DNA of 64,000 nt from Gillisia hiemivivida (GCF_007997295.1 NZ_VORY01000020.1:1-64000), one strand, 5' to 3'; numbered from the stretch's first letter, positions 8,194 to 17,724 are shown. The notes: generated by a model from the sequence alone, not told the origin. A program made the numbers and translations.

Positions 8194-9834
8194 ATGAATA
8201 TTCTAAAAAAATTATATCATAATTACCCAGTACTATTACTCCTTCTATTAGGAGTTTTAATTTTTATCACCAATCTGGATGTACTGATGGTGAATATAAT
8301 GGAAGCTCGTAATTTTATTAGCGCCAGGGAAATGCTCACTCATAACAACTGGATCTTTACTACGATGAATGAATCGGCACGTTATGAAAAACCTCCTTTC
8401 CCAACTTGGTTAACTGCAATCTCCGCCTTCCTATTTGGGATGGAAAGTTTGTTTGCATATCGTTTGCCAGCAGCGCTAACCTCGATTCTACTTCTTATAA
8501 TATTTTATAAGCTTCAGCTGTTATTGGTTGTTAAAAAAAATGTTGCCTTTATTTCTAGTCTCATTTTAATGACCTCCTTTTATATTGTGTTTTCAGGAAG
8601 AGACGGCCAATGGGACATTTTCACTCATGCTTTTATGATGGGTGCTATTTATTTTATCATCCTCACGCTCAATTCTGATGTTAAAAAATACAGGTACGCT
8701 ATAATTGCAGGATTATTTTTTGGTGCTTCCTTATTGAGCAAAGGCCCGGTTTCATTATATGCGCTATTTATACCTTATTTGATTAGTTACTCGCTCACTT
8801 ATAAGTTCCGAAATCTAAAATTGAACTGGAAACCTATGCTTCTCTTTCTAATTATTGGTATAAGCACAGGAATTAGCTGGACCCTCTATGTGCATCATTA
8901 CGATGCTGAAGCTTTCGCTGCCGTGGCCGAACTTGAAAGCAGTAGATGGCTTAATTATAACGTTCGTCCTTTCTGGTATTATTGGAGTTTCTTTACACAA
9001 AGCGGAATTTGGACTATTCCGGCATTTGTAAGCTTATTTTATTGGTATTTAAAACCAAGAGTTTCTAACCTAAAAGCCTATAAATTCTATATTCTATGGA
9101 CCATATTTTCAGTTGTTTTATTGTCTATAATTCCTGAAAAGAAAAGCAGATACCTATTACCGGTATTAATTCCCTTAGCAATGACAACTGGCTTTTATGT
9201 AGAGTATATCATTAAGAATTTCGGTCGAAGATTATCGAAAATAGAGCGCTTCCCGGTTTATTTGAATTTTATAGTATTAACAATTATTGCAATAGCTGCT
9301 CCATTTGTACTTTATTATTTCTTCGGTACAGCAATCTGGGAGAAATCTTTCTATTTTCTTTTAGTAAGTAGCACTCTGGTTTTAGTTGGAATAGGCTTTG
9401 TATTTGGATTGCTTAGAAAGAGAGCCAAACTTCTATTTGGATTGCAATTCTTAATGATCCTGGTAATTTTAAATTTTGGCTTTCCCTTATTAGAATTGAT
9501 CTCTCCACATAGAAATGAACCTAATATTGCATCGCTTATTAAATATGAAGAAGCTAAAAAAATTCAAATCTATGAAGTATCAGGAATTATTCCTGAACTT
9601 ATATTTGAATACGGGAAACCTATGCCAGTGCTAAATTCTGAAGGAGATCTTCCTGCTGAAGCCAAGACTAAAAAAATTGGAATCTTAGTGCATCAAAATG
9701 GAAATCCTGAGTGGAAAGAAAATTTCCGAAGCTATAATTTTCAACTGATTGACACCTTAGATCTAAATCCAACAATGGCTAAAGGAGAAAACAGTCGGTT
9801 GATTCGAGAATTCTATGTTTTAACTAAAAAGTAA
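8194..9834 (+). CDS. GT39-type membrane glycosyltransferase (ArnT-like)
   Basis: A 546-residue polytopic protein with about 11-12 membrane segments across residues 10-430 and a soluble C-terminal domain. The early acidic motif MEARNFISAREM followed by YEKPPFPTWL matches the GT39/ArnT/PMT superfamily, where the first loop carries the catalytic acid. These enzymes transfer a sugar from a polyprenyl-phosphate donor to lipid A or protein on the periplasmic side. The actual sugar and acceptor cannot be read. It converges with a PAP2 phosphatase, overlapping by 11 bases; both lie inside a pair of inverted repeats, consistent with a shared lipid-carrier theme. Confidence 0.85.
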   Translation: MNILKKLYHNYPVLLLLLLGVLIFITNLDVLMVNIMEARNFISAREMLTHNNWIFTTMNESARYEKPPFPTWLTAISAFLFGMESLFAYRLPAALTSILLLIIFYKLQLLLVVKKNVAFISSLILMTSFYIVFSGRDGQWDIFTHAFMMGAIYFIILTLNSDVKKYRYAIIAGLFFGASLLSKGPVSLYALFIPYLISYSLTYKFRNLKLNWKPMLLFLIIGISTGISWTLYVHHYDAEAFAAVAELESSRWLNYNVRPFWYYWSFFTQSGIWTIPAFVSLFYWYLKPRVSNLKAYKFYILWTIFSVVLLSIIPEKKSRYLLPVLIPLAMTTGFYVEYIIKNFGRRLSKIERFPVYLNFIVLTIIAIAAPFVLYYFFGTAIWEKSFYFLLVSSTLVLVGIGFVFGLLRKRAKLLFGLQFLMILVILNFGFPLLELISPHRNEPNIASLIKYEEAKKIQIYEVSGIIPELIFEYGKPMPVLNSEGDLPAEAKTKKIGILVHQNGNPEWKENFRSYNFQLIDTLDLNPTMAKGENSRLIREFYVLTKK

Positions 9835-10396
9835 TCTTGAATTTTTCGAGTGAAAATTTATGCAAAAAGGCAAATAATAAGCCTAGTAAAGTCCCAAGGA
9901 ACATCCCGGTTATTACATCTAGAGGATAATGAACCCCAACATAGATTCTACTGTAAGTAACTATTACCGCCCAAATAAGTAGAAAATAAATCAGTTTTGG
10001 AAAAAACCTTTTCAGAATTAATCCAACAAAAATCGCTAAGGCTGTAGAGCTAGATGCATGTGCAGAAAAATAGCCGAACCTACCACAACGTACCGCAATA
10101 AACCTCGTAGCTTCCATCACACCTTCTTGTCTGCAAGGTCTGGGCCTTTCAAAACCATGTTTAAAAAGGTTCGCTAATTGATCGGTACATGTGATCATTA
10201 AAGCGACCAATACCATCGTGATTAAAGTCCCTTTAACACCAAGTTTTTTATAGATTAGAAATAACAATACCGCATACAAAGGAATGGCAGTCCATTTATC
10301 TGTGATCAAGAGCCAAAATGGATCCCAAGGCAGGCTGCCAAGATTGTTTAAATAAAGAAATAATTCTCTGTCGTACGCAATTAGTTGGTCTATCAT
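9824..10396 (-). CDS. PAP2-family membrane phosphatase
   Basis: A 190-residue protein with five to six membrane segments and the three PAP2 motifs: KHGFERPRPC (motif 1), SAHASSSTA (motif 2, with the catalytic-site His) and SRIYVGVHYPLDVITG (motif 3). Family members dephosphorylate lipid phosphates such as undecaprenyl diphosphate or phosphatidylglycerol phosphate, usually facing the periplasm. The substrate is undetermined. The overlap with the convergent glycosyltransferase gene is 11 bases. The N-terminal segment before the first helix (MIDQLIAYDRELFLYLN) is usual for flavobacterial members. Confidence 0.88.
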   Translation of the reverse strand: MIDQLIAYDRELFLYLNNLGSLPWDPFWLLITDKWTAIPLYAVLLFLIYKKLGVKGTLITMVLVALMITCTDQLANLFKHGFERPRPCRQEGVMEATRFIAVRCGRFGYFSAHASSSTALAIFVGLILKRFFPKLIYFLLIWAVIVTYSRIYVGVHYPLDVITGMFLGTLLGLLFAFLHKFSLEKFKITF

Positions 10397-10436
10397 TGAA
10401 AATTAATTGTATTTCCGTTTTTTAATAATAGTATAT

Positions 10437-10563
10437 CGTCACCCTGTTCCGATAGCTATCGGAATGATTTCAGGGTCTCAATTTATTGTGTTCATTTAGA
10501 GTATAATGAGATTCTGAAACTCCCGAAGCCTTGGTACAGAATGACGTCTTTTATCAGTTTATG
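10437..10563 (-). repeat. 127-bp element, right copy of an inverted pair
   Basis: Reverse-complement partner of 7843-7969. It contains the perfect 18-base palindrome TTCCGATAGCTATCGGAA, and its far end carries a second half-element (GAAACTCCCGAAG ... CAGAATGACG). Confidence 0.85.
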
Positions 10564-10588
10564 ATATTTAGCGAACAATCAAAAAAAA

Positions 10589-10816
10589 TTAATCGTCATA
10601 CCTAGAAACTTCCCTGTCATAAAATTCACTTGCTTGTGTGATCAAGATCTCGGCTTCAGTAGCAAGTTCCTTTTCATCACTTTTATCAAAATCTTCCAAC
10701 CACTCTACATCGTCGTTTTCCAAATTGATTATAAATCTTGGATACTCTGTGTGGATCACAAAGATTGCATCCGGAAAATCGGTATTATCACCTAAAAGAA
10801 ATTTTGGGAATTCCAT
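10589..10816 (-). CDS. Small acidic conserved hypothetical protein
   Basis: A 75-residue soluble, strongly acidic protein with no signal peptide or membrane segment. It starts MEFPKFLLGDNTDFPDAIFV and has a run of aspartates and glutamates in its second half. I recall similar small proteins in flavobacterial genomes but know no function. The frame is uninterrupted, with codon use like its neighbours, and it sits between two repeat copies. Its low lysine and arginine content could mean a regulatory or binding role, but nothing in the context shows this. Confidence 0.65.
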   Translation of the reverse strand: MEFPKFLLGDNTDFPDAIFVIHTEYPRFIINLENDDVEWLEDFDKSDEKELATEAEILITQASEFYDREVSRYDD

Positions 10817-10866
10817 ATTTTTTACTTTTTATAATTTTTCAGAAAAGCAATTTATTAATTGAGCCC

Positions 10867-11010
10867 TTCTTCCTCCTGTTCCGATTACTAGCCGAATTAT
10901 TTCAGGATCATGATTATTTAGAATCTGCAATGTAATTTGTCAAACTAGCTATCGGGAAATGTAACAAACTGTTCCGATAGTTAACGGAATTATCTCAGAG
11001 TCTATTTTAT
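10867..11010. repeat. Degenerate repeat remnant
   Basis: The pieces CTGTTCCGATTACTAGCCGAA and CTGTTCCGATAGTTAACGGAA each resemble the TTCCGATAGCTATCGGAA half-element of the 127-bp family, with several changes. They fill the gap between the small acidic protein and the MATE gene. Confidence 0.5.
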
Positions 11011-11053
11011 TTTCAAAACTTCTAATTCTTACTGAAATCTCTTCAGCATAGAA

Positions 11054-12409
11054 TTAATCAGCCTTCAGAATTAATTTTTTACTTAAATAATTGAACCTAA
11101 AATACAACATTATAGCCGATGCTGTTAGACCTGCTAACAACCCAAGCCAAATCCCCATACTACCTAAATTTTCTGCCTTTCCATAATATATAGAAACCGG
11201 AAATCCGATTATCCAATAGGCAACAAAACAAATAAGAGTTGGGATCTTTACATCTTGAAGCCCTCTAAGCGCTCCCAAGATCACCACCTGCAAACCATCA
11301 CTTAATTGGAATAAAGCAGCAACAACTAATAATTGAGCCGCTAAAACAATTACATCTACATTATCTATGTAGAATGTTGGCAACCAATCTTTCATTAAAA
11401 TGAAGAGAATGGCAAAAACAGCTTCAATTAAAAATACCAATAAGAACGTGGAAAATGCAATTCTCCGGAGTTCTTTATAATTACGCAAGCCTTTTTGATT
11501 TCCGACCCGTATTGTAGCAGTTACTCCCAGGCCAACGGCAATCATAAAAGTCATAGAAGCAAGATTAAGTGCTATTTGATTTGCGGCCTGTGGATTTGTA
11601 CCCAACATTCCGGCTAAGAAGATCGTTCCGGTAAATATTGCTACTTCAAAGAACATTTGTAAAGCAGTAGGAAATCCTAGAGCAAATATTCTTTTGAAGA
11701 TTGCAAGCTTAAAAAATTCATTTTTAGACCACACAAAATATTGCTTAAATTTCTTCTTCTTTCTCAATACTTCCCATAAGAACCATAACATAAAGAATCT
11801 TGAGATCAGGGTTCCTATGGCTGCTCCTTCCAATTCCAGTCTTGGGAAGATCCAAACTCCGTAGATCAGTAAAAAATTGAATATCACATTCACCACATTT
11901 GCCAATAAAGTGGCATACATGGCATATTTTGTTTGCGATAATCCATCGGCAAACTGCTTGTAAGCTTGGAAGATCATTAAAGGGATCATTGAGAATGCAA
12001 CTATTTCCAGATATGGAATAGCTAAGGCAACCACTTCTGGCGGCTGATCTAAATGATACAAAATAGGTTTAGCTAATAATAAAAGTAAGAATAGTGCTAT
12101 CCCATTCACAGTGCACAACATCACGCCATGATGGAAATAACTTCTCCCCTTTTCTATATTCCCCGCCCCATCTGCCTCAGCAATTAATGGGGTTATAGCA
12201 AAAGAGAAACCAATCCCTAAAGACAAGGCGATAAAAACCAAACTATTTCCTAAGGAAACTGCAGCTAATTCTGCGGCACCTAGCTGGCCGATCATCAAAT
12301 TATCGGCTAGCCCAACCAAAACATGACCCAATTGGCCCATCATAATGGGAAAGGCTATAGTTAAATTGTATTTGAACTCTTTGGTGTAGGCTGTTAACTG
12401 CAATTTCAA
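11054..12409 (-). CDS. MATE-family efflux transporter
   Basis: A 451-residue integral membrane protein with about 12 membrane segments in two homologous halves, the length and layout of MATE (NorM-type) antiporters. The N-terminal motif FPIMMGQLGHVLVGLADNLM and the QPPEVVALAIPYL segment are typical. MATE proteins export cationic drugs or metabolites in exchange for Na+ or H+. Substrate and ion cannot be told from sequence. It is monocistronic here, between repeat-filled gaps. Confidence 0.92.
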   Translation of the reverse strand: MKLQLTAYTKEFKYNLTIAFPIMMGQLGHVLVGLADNLMIGQLGAAELAAVSLGNSLVFIALSLGIGFSFAITPLIAEADGAGNIEKGRSYFHHGVMLCTVNGIALFLLLLLAKPILYHLDQPPEVVALAIPYLEIVAFSMIPLMIFQAYKQFADGLSQTKYAMYATLLANVVNVIFNFLLIYGVWIFPRLELEGAAIGTLISRFFMLWFLWEVLRKKKKFKQYFVWSKNEFFKLAIFKRIFALGFPTALQMFFEVAIFTGTIFLAGMLGTNPQAANQIALNLASMTFMIAVGLGVTATIRVGNQKGLRNYKELRRIAFSTFLLVFLIEAVFAILFILMKDWLPTFYIDNVDVIVLAAQLLVVAALFQLSDGLQVVILGALRGLQDVKIPTLICFVAYWIIGFPVSIYYGKAENLGSMGIWLGLLAGLTASAIMLYFRFNYLSKKLILKAD

Positions 12410-12501
12410 AAATTAAGTGGCAAAGATAACAGGATTTGTTTGGGCAAAAATTGAATTCTATTTTAATTTTCTAAAAATCATGGCTGATCTTTTTGTAGAA
12501 A

Positions 12502-12602
12502 AATCAAAAACCTCGGGGCAAGCCCGCCCGAACGGTACGGGCGGGCCTCGGGGAACCTTCCCAGCCGGTCAGGCGGGTTAAACCCGCAATGAGGGATTAA
12601 AA
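12502..12602 (+). repeat. Mosaic palindromic repeat, copy 2
   Basis: Keeps the outer ends (TCAAAAACCTCGGGGCAAG and GCAATGAGGGATTAAAA) but lacks the middle AT-rich part. It carries the first GC-rich cassette (GCCCGAACGGTACGGGCGGG) and a third (CCCAGCCGGTCAGGCGGG) placed after GGGGAA. Confidence 0.85.
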
Positions 12603-12630
12603 TGGAATTCTTAAGAATTGATAATATTAC

Positions 12631-14046
12631 CTAAAGTTTTGAGACTCCTGAATTAGTTGAAATTCCGTACTTATCTACTAAGTAAATCAAAGATGCCATC
12701 GTTGCAGCACCTAATTCCAACTCCCTTTTATTAATATGCTCGAAAGTGTCATTTTCTGAATGATGATGATCGAAATAACGTTGAGAATCTGGCACTAATC
12801 CCGCAAGTACAATTTCACCATTTTTCAAAGGACCTATATCTGCTCCACCATGACCTAACTCGAAGTAGTGAATTAAATAAGGTTTAAACAAGGATTCCCA
12901 TGCGGCTATTTGATCAAATTGATCTTGTTTTGCTTCAAAAGAAAATCCTCTGGGAGTGAATCCTCCAGAATCACTTTCTAAGGCAAAAATATGATTTTCA
13001 TTCTTTTCTACAGCTACCTCAGCATATTTATTACCACCACGTAATCCATTCTCTTCATTCATGAATAAGACTACACGAATACTTCTTTTTGGCTTAATTC
13101 CAGATTCTTTTAATAATCGCAATACTTCCATAGATTGAACCACTCCAGCTCCGTCATCATGAGAACCATCTCCTACATCCCAAGAATCTAAATGTCCGCC
13201 TACTACTATATACTCATCAGGAAATTCACTACCGGTGATCTCACCAATCACATTATAACTTTGTACATCTGGTAGTTGTTCACTATTCAGCTTAAAATAA
13301 ACTTCGGCTTTCTTTTCGATTTTCAAAAGACTGCTTAAATATTCAGCATCATTCGTGCTTATAGCTGCTGCAGGAATTCTTTGAGAAGGTCTTAATTCGC
13401 CATAACTCATAGTTCCAGTATGAGGAAAATCGTCCAGCCTTAAATTCATAGATCTTACCAACACTCCAATTGCTCCATATTTTGCAGCTTCTGCCGCTCC
13501 AGAATATCGCTGATCTACACAACCTCCATAGGCCTCAAAAGTATTTATAAGATCTGCCCGCATTGGTCTATTATAAAAAACGATCTTCCCTTTTATTTGC
13601 TCCTCGCCATATCTTGCAAGATCTTCTATTCCTTGCACTTCTATCACCTGAGCTTTTGCACCGCCCACAGGTGTAGATACAGAACCTCCTAATGCAGTGA
13701 TATTAATGTTTCTAGTGCTACCAGGAGCCGTTTCTATGTAAGCAAATTCCTTTGCTCCACGCACCCATTTTGGAACCATAACGGGTTGTAACCAGACTTT
13801 ATCTAATCCTAAAGTCTCTAATTCCTTTTTTGTGTATTCTACCGCCATTTGGGCATCTAAAGATCCAGAAAGCCTTCCTCCAATATCGTTGGATAAATGT
13901 TCTAACCATTGATAGGATTTGCCATTAAGCAAAGACATATCATATAATTTTCGAAGATTTAAAGAATCTTCTTGCTTGTTATTGATTTGTGAAAATGATA
14001 GCTGACTACATAAAATGGAAAGTCCTACTATAAATATTTTTCTCAT
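12631..14046 (-). CDS. Secreted M28-family zinc peptidase
   Basis: A 471-residue exported peptidase with an N-terminal signal (MRKIFIVGLSILCSQLSFSQ). A protease-associated (PA) type insert lies at about residues 115-235 and the M28 catalytic domain follows. Di-zinc ligand motifs are visible: GGHLDSWDVGDGSHDDG, MNEENGLRGG, LESDSGG and DHHHSENDT. Family members are aminopeptidases or glutamate carboxypeptidase-like enzymes acting in the periplasm or outside the cell. All ligands appear intact, so it should be active. It lies 32 bases after the PPK2 gene on the same strand and may be co-transcribed. Confidence 0.92.
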   Translation of the reverse strand: MRKIFIVGLSILCSQLSFSQINNKQEDSLNLRKLYDMSLLNGKSYQWLEHLSNDIGGRLSGSLDAQMAVEYTKKELETLGLDKVWLQPVMVPKWVRGAKEFAYIETAPGSTRNINITALGGSVSTPVGGAKAQVIEVQGIEDLARYGEEQIKGKIVFYNRPMRADLINTFEAYGGCVDQRYSGAAEAAKYGAIGVLVRSMNLRLDDFPHTGTMSYGELRPSQRIPAAAISTNDAEYLSSLLKIEKKAEVYFKLNSEQLPDVQSYNVIGEITGSEFPDEYIVVGGHLDSWDVGDGSHDDGAGVVQSMEVLRLLKESGIKPKRSIRVVLFMNEENGLRGGNKYAEVAVEKNENHIFALESDSGGFTPRGFSFEAKQDQFDQIAAWESLFKPYLIHYFELGHGGADIGPLKNGEIVLAGLVPDSQRYFDHHHSENDTFEHINKRELELGAATMASLIYLVDKYGISTNSGVSKL

Positions 14047-14078
14047 TGATACTGTTTTTTTGAATTTTAAAAAGGTAA

Positions 14079-14963
14079 TTATAAGGTTTCTTTTTTTAAG
14101 ATCTCCTTGTATTCTTCAAGATTATTTTTAATCTCTTGAGATAACTCCGGCTCCTGAACATCCTTATATTCTGTAAGCACATCGTACAATATTTTAGCGA
14201 CCAAATAACGTGCCGTGTCCTTATCATCTGCCGGGATAATATACCAAGGAGCGTGAGATTTGGAAGTCGAATTAATAGCGATTTCGTAGGCATGCTGATA
14301 TTCGTCCCATAATTTGCGCTCTTTAAGATCGGCCGGAGAAAATTTCCAGTTCTTTTCAGATTTATTCAATCTGCGTAATAAGCGTTGACGTTGCTCTTCT
14401 TTTGAAAGGTGAAGGAAAAATTTAAAGATCAAGGTGCCATTTTCGGCAATATGTTTTTCAAAATTTCTAATGGAATTAAAACGCTCTTCCCAAAATTCTT
14501 CATTTATATCTTCCAGACTATTAACCTCTGGTAAATTTGATTCTAGAATATATTCTGGATGCACTCGGGTAACAAGTACATTTTCGTAATGAGTCCTATT
14601 GAATATTCCAAACTTACCCCGAGCAGGTAGGGCAATATAATGTCTCCATAAAAAATCATGCTTGAGTTCCAAAGGTGTTGGCACTTTAAAACTGTGCACT
14701 ACGACTCCTCTGGAATTAAAATTTTTAAAGACTTCCCTTATCATACTATCCTTACCCGCAGTATCCATTCCTTGAATACAAATTAGCACAGCATACTTAC
14801 CATGTGCGTATAACTTATCCTGCCATTTACCTAGTTTCACTCTAGTATCTTTGAGTAGATTTTTAACTTTTTTGTCGCTGATTTCCATAGGATAGGAAGT
14901 CGCTTTATTCTTTAATTCAATTTCAGAATCTATTCGAAAATGTTTAAGATCTAATTTATCCAT
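14079..14963 (-). CDS. Polyphosphate kinase 2 family protein
   Basis: A 294-residue PPK2-type polyphosphate:nucleotide phosphotransferase. It moves phosphate between polyphosphate and nucleoside mono- or diphosphates. Motifs seen: Walker A GMDTAGKDS, the GIFNRTHYENVLVTRVHPEY segment, and the lid region RRLNKSEKNWKFSPADLKER. A single PPK2 domain makes up the protein, as in the short class I-III enzymes; the class cannot be assigned by eye. It is followed by the M28 peptidase gene and is divergent from a GNAT-like gene. Confidence 0.92.
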   Translation of the reverse strand: MDKLDLKHFRIDSEIELKNKATSYPMEISDKKVKNLLKDTRVKLGKWQDKLYAHGKYAVLICIQGMDTAGKDSMIREVFKNFNSRGVVVHSFKVPTPLELKHDFLWRHYIALPARGKFGIFNRTHYENVLVTRVHPEYILESNLPEVNSLEDINEEFWEERFNSIRNFEKHIAENGTLIFKFFLHLSKEEQRQRLLRRLNKSEKNWKFSPADLKERKLWDEYQHAYEIAINSTSKSHAPWYIIPADDKDTARYLVAKILYDVLTEYKDVQEPELSQEIKNNLEEYKEILKKETL

Positions 14964-15040
14964 ATTCTAAATCGTTGAATGCTAAATATACAATCTTTAA
15001 GAAACATATTTTTTTTATATTCGCCATTAAATTGATTAGC

Positions 15041-15628
15041 TTGGAGAGAGAAGAACTTATACAGAATTTTGCCGCATTACTCAAGGAAATCCCTAGTTCT
15101 ATGGAGTTGGTAAAGGATGATTCTAAAAGGGATCAACGATTCCTTTATTTGGCAACACATATGGTTGATAAGGCCCTTAAGAAGGATGCCCTTATTATAT
15201 CTGAAAATCAAAAAGGTTTTGCCATACTTTTTAAAACAAGCAAAAATGATGATAACTTTTGGCAAGAATTGCCTGAGCAATTAGGTCTTGTTTGGAATGT
15301 TACAGGGATAACGAAGGCTTTAAAAATCTTAAAGACACAAAAATATATTAAGAGCCAACGCCCACAGGAGGGTGAATATTTATACTGTTGGTTTTGGGGG
15401 ATTTTAGAAGGTTCTCGCGGGGCAGACAAACAAGTGGGAAAAGAAATGAAAGACGAATTTTACCGTCAGGCAAATCTTTATAATATTCCGTTATATGCTG
15501 AAACCAGAATGCGCCAAAATTCGTTGGTATATCAACGTTTTGGGTTCGAACTTTTTAATACCTGGGAACATCCAAGTGGAGACACAATGTATTTTTTAAG
15601 ATACTTACCAAACTCTTCTAAGAAATAA
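15041..15628 (+). CDS. GNAT-like protein, putative acetyltransferase
   Basis: A protein of about 195 residues. Its C-terminal part has the layout of a GNAT fold, with IPLYAETRMRQNSLVYQRFG and FELFNTWEHPSGDTMYFLR matching the final strands of that family. The acetyl-CoA loop (usually Q/RxxGxG/A) is weak, around GSRGADKQVG, so activity is uncertain. I chose the TTG at 15041 because a TATATTCG promoter-like element lies at 15016-15023; the in-frame ATG at 14975 would start upstream of it and only 12 bases from the divergent PPK2 start. An ATG start remains possible. Confidence 0.6.
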   Translation: MEREELIQNFAALLKEIPSSMELVKDDSKRDQRFLYLATHMVDKALKKDALIISENQKGFAILFKTSKNDDNFWQELPEQLGLVWNVTGITKALKILKTQKYIKSQRPQEGEYLYCWFWGILEGSRGADKQVGKEMKDEFYRQANLYNIPLYAETRMRQNSLVYQRFGFELFNTWEHPSGDTMYFLRYLPNSSKK

Positions 15629-15652
15629 TTTAATTGAAGTTTGTTTAGCTCT

Positions 15653-16819
15653 TTAAGATTTACTTGCAAAGAGTTTTACATCTTCTTCAGTAACCTCAGA
15701 ACCTCCAAGAATAATAAGACGTTCTACAACATTCCGTAATTCACGAATGTTTCCTGTCCAGTCATAATCCTGTAGTTGCTTCACTGCTTTTTCAGTAAAC
15801 ACCTTCACATTACTCCCATGCTCTTCTGCAATTTTTTCTGAAAAGAAATTTATCAGTAGCGGAATATCATCTCTACGCTCATTTAAGGGTGGTACTTTAA
15901 CGAGGATCACCGCTAATCTATGATATAGATCTTCTCTGAATTTTTTATCTTCTATTTCCTTTTTAAGATCTTTATTTGTAGCCGCAACTATTCTAACATC
16001 TACTTTAATATCCTTATCGCTCCCAACCCGAGAGATCTTATTTTCTTGCAACGCACGTAAAACTTTAGCTTGAGCAGAAAGGCTCATATCACCAATTTCA
16101 TCTAAGAAGATGGTGCCGCCATTTGCAGCTTCAAATTTCCCTGCTCTATCCTTATTTGCTGAAGTAAATGCTCCTTTTACATGCCCGAAAAGTTCACTTT
16201 CAATTAATTCTGAAGGGATAGCAGCACAATTCACCTCTATCATAGGACCGCTAGAGCGATCACTTTTTTCATGTATCCAATGCGCCACCAATTCTTTACC
16301 TGTACCGTTAGGCCCAGTAATTAGGACTCTGGCATCGGTTTGTGCAACTTTTTCTATAATTTCTTTAATGGAAGTGATCGCAGGAGATTCCCCTATCATC
16401 TGGTATTTTTTTCCTACTTTTTTCTTAAGAAGTGTGTTTTCTACAACCAATTCTTTCCTGTCCAAAGCATTGCGAACAGTGTTCAATAATCTATTGAGAT
16501 CTGGAGGTTTAGAAATATAGTCGAAAGCACCCATTTTCATTGTGTTTACGGCTGTATCTAGATCTCCGTGCCCAGAGATCATAACTACTGGAACTTCTGG
16601 TTTTATCTTTTTTATGGCTTCAAGCACTTCGATGCCATCCATTTTTGGCATCTTGATATCGCATAAGACAAGATCGTATTCTTCATCTTTTATTTTCTCT
16701 ATCCCTATCAATCCATCTTCAGCTTCTTCTAACTGATAGGTTTTGTTTTCTTCAGAAAGAATTTTAACTAAAACCCTGCGTATTGATGCTTCATCTTCTA
16801 TTACTAAAATCTTTGCCAT
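15653..16819 (-). CDS. Sigma-54-type response regulator without DNA-binding domain
   Basis: A 388-residue protein with a receiver domain (1-120) and an AAA+ sigma-54 interaction domain (about 143-365). The receiver keeps the acidic pocket (E8/D9), phospho-acceptor D54, S82 and K104. The ATPase has Walker A GPNGTGKE (169-176), Walker B FLDE (238-241) and a sigma-54 contact loop reading GAFTSA (216-221) instead of the common GAFTGA. The protein ends right after the AAA+ lid, so the usual Fis-type helix-turn-helix is missing. Its start overlaps the stop of the DUF6268 gene (ATGA). No histidine kinase is adjacent. Confidence 0.9.
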   Translation of the reverse strand: MAKILVIEDEASIRRVLVKILSEENKTYQLEEAEDGLIGIEKIKDEEYDLVLCDIKMPKMDGIEVLEAIKKIKPEVPVVMISGHGDLDTAVNTMKMGAFDYISKPPDLNRLLNTVRNALDRKELVVENTLLKKKVGKKYQMIGESPAITSIKEIIEKVAQTDARVLITGPNGTGKELVAHWIHEKSDRSSGPMIEVNCAAIPSELIESELFGHVKGAFTSANKDRAGKFEAANGGTIFLDEIGDMSLSAQAKVLRALQENKISRVGSDKDIKVDVRIVAATNKDLKKEIEDKKFREDLYHRLAVILVKVPPLNERRDDIPLLINFFSEKIAEEHGSNVKVFTEKAVKQLQDYDWTGNIRELRNVVERLIILGGSEVTEEDVKLFASKS

Positions 16820-17724
16820 TATAATATACTGAATTTAAGACCTGTACGGCCATATAAAGAATTTGTATCGTTTATGGTATATACCCTATCCTGATTTTCA
16901 TCTCTCAAACGAATGTCATTAATAAGGCTATGACCACCGTAAATATAAAAAGAAAAATACTCCGAGAACTTCAATTCGTATCCAATCCCAGATAAAACTG
17001 TAGTAATAGATATATTTTGAGCTAGTTTCTTATCTAATGAGGTAACTGCATTTGGATTAAATTTCTCTTGAATATTTGCATAAAACCCATCTACAGTTAC
17101 AAATGCCTGCAAAGCACTTTTTTCACCCAGGTAGTATCTTAGATTAGTTTTTGGTACTCCCAAGGTATAAGACCATTTAGGATGTACCCTTTTATAGTAA
17201 TTAATAATAGGCAAGGGAAAATTTATACTTGTAGAAGTAGAATAACGAAGCCCTAGAATTAATCTCCAAGGTTGAATAAATCGTTGGTCTTTTTTAGATT
17301 TTATAAAAAATATTGTTCCTGTATACTCAACATCTTCACTTTGTAGTTTTTCTGTTTCAAAATTAGAAGTAGCATTTACCTCTCCTTGTATCCCAAACCG
17401 CCATTCTTCACTCATTTTAAAAGTGTATCCTAAACTAAAGGTGTAGGATTGTAAATGTTCCAAGTTTTCTGTGGGAAAAGGAGCAGCATCTTTATACTGG
17501 AAATTGATATTTTCATATTGAATTCCGGGTATTAAATAAGCACCGCTATCATTCAGTTTAACAGGAAATTTAAGTGAAGACCTGAAACGACTAAATGAAT
17601 TATCTGAATTGGACTGAGGGAAATTAGTGTATTCTATCCTCGCTAAATCGGCCGACTGAGCATTCGTTTTTGTAGTTATCCCAATAAAACACAAGAATAA
17701 AATTGTGTTAAGTATTTTCTTCAT
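16819..17724 (-). CDS. DUF6268-like outer-membrane beta-barrel protein
   Basis: A 301-residue exported protein with a signal peptide (MKKILNTILFLCFIGITTKTNAQ in outline, ending NAQ) and alternating amphipathic strands throughout, ending in an aromatic-rich LKFSIL, typical of an outer-membrane barrel. It resembles the DUF6268 family. The chosen start (17724) gives this signal; the longer frame to 17808 lies inside the mscS gene. It overlaps mscS by 17 bases upstream and the response regulator by one base downstream, so the three are probably translated from one mRNA. Function unknown. Confidence 0.7.
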   Translation of the reverse strand: MKKILNTILFLCFIGITTKTNAQSADLARIEYTNFPQSNSDNSFSRFRSSLKFPVKLNDSGAYLIPGIQYENINFQYKDAAPFPTENLEHLQSYTFSLGYTFKMSEEWRFGIQGEVNATSNFETEKLQSEDVEYTGTIFFIKSKKDQRFIQPWRLILGLRYSTSTSINFPLPIINYYKRVHPKWSYTLGVPKTNLRYYLGEKSALQAFVTVDGFYANIQEKFNPNAVTSLDKKLAQNISITTVLSGIGYELKFSEYFSFYIYGGHSLINDIRLRDENQDRVYTINDTNSLYGRTGLKFSIL

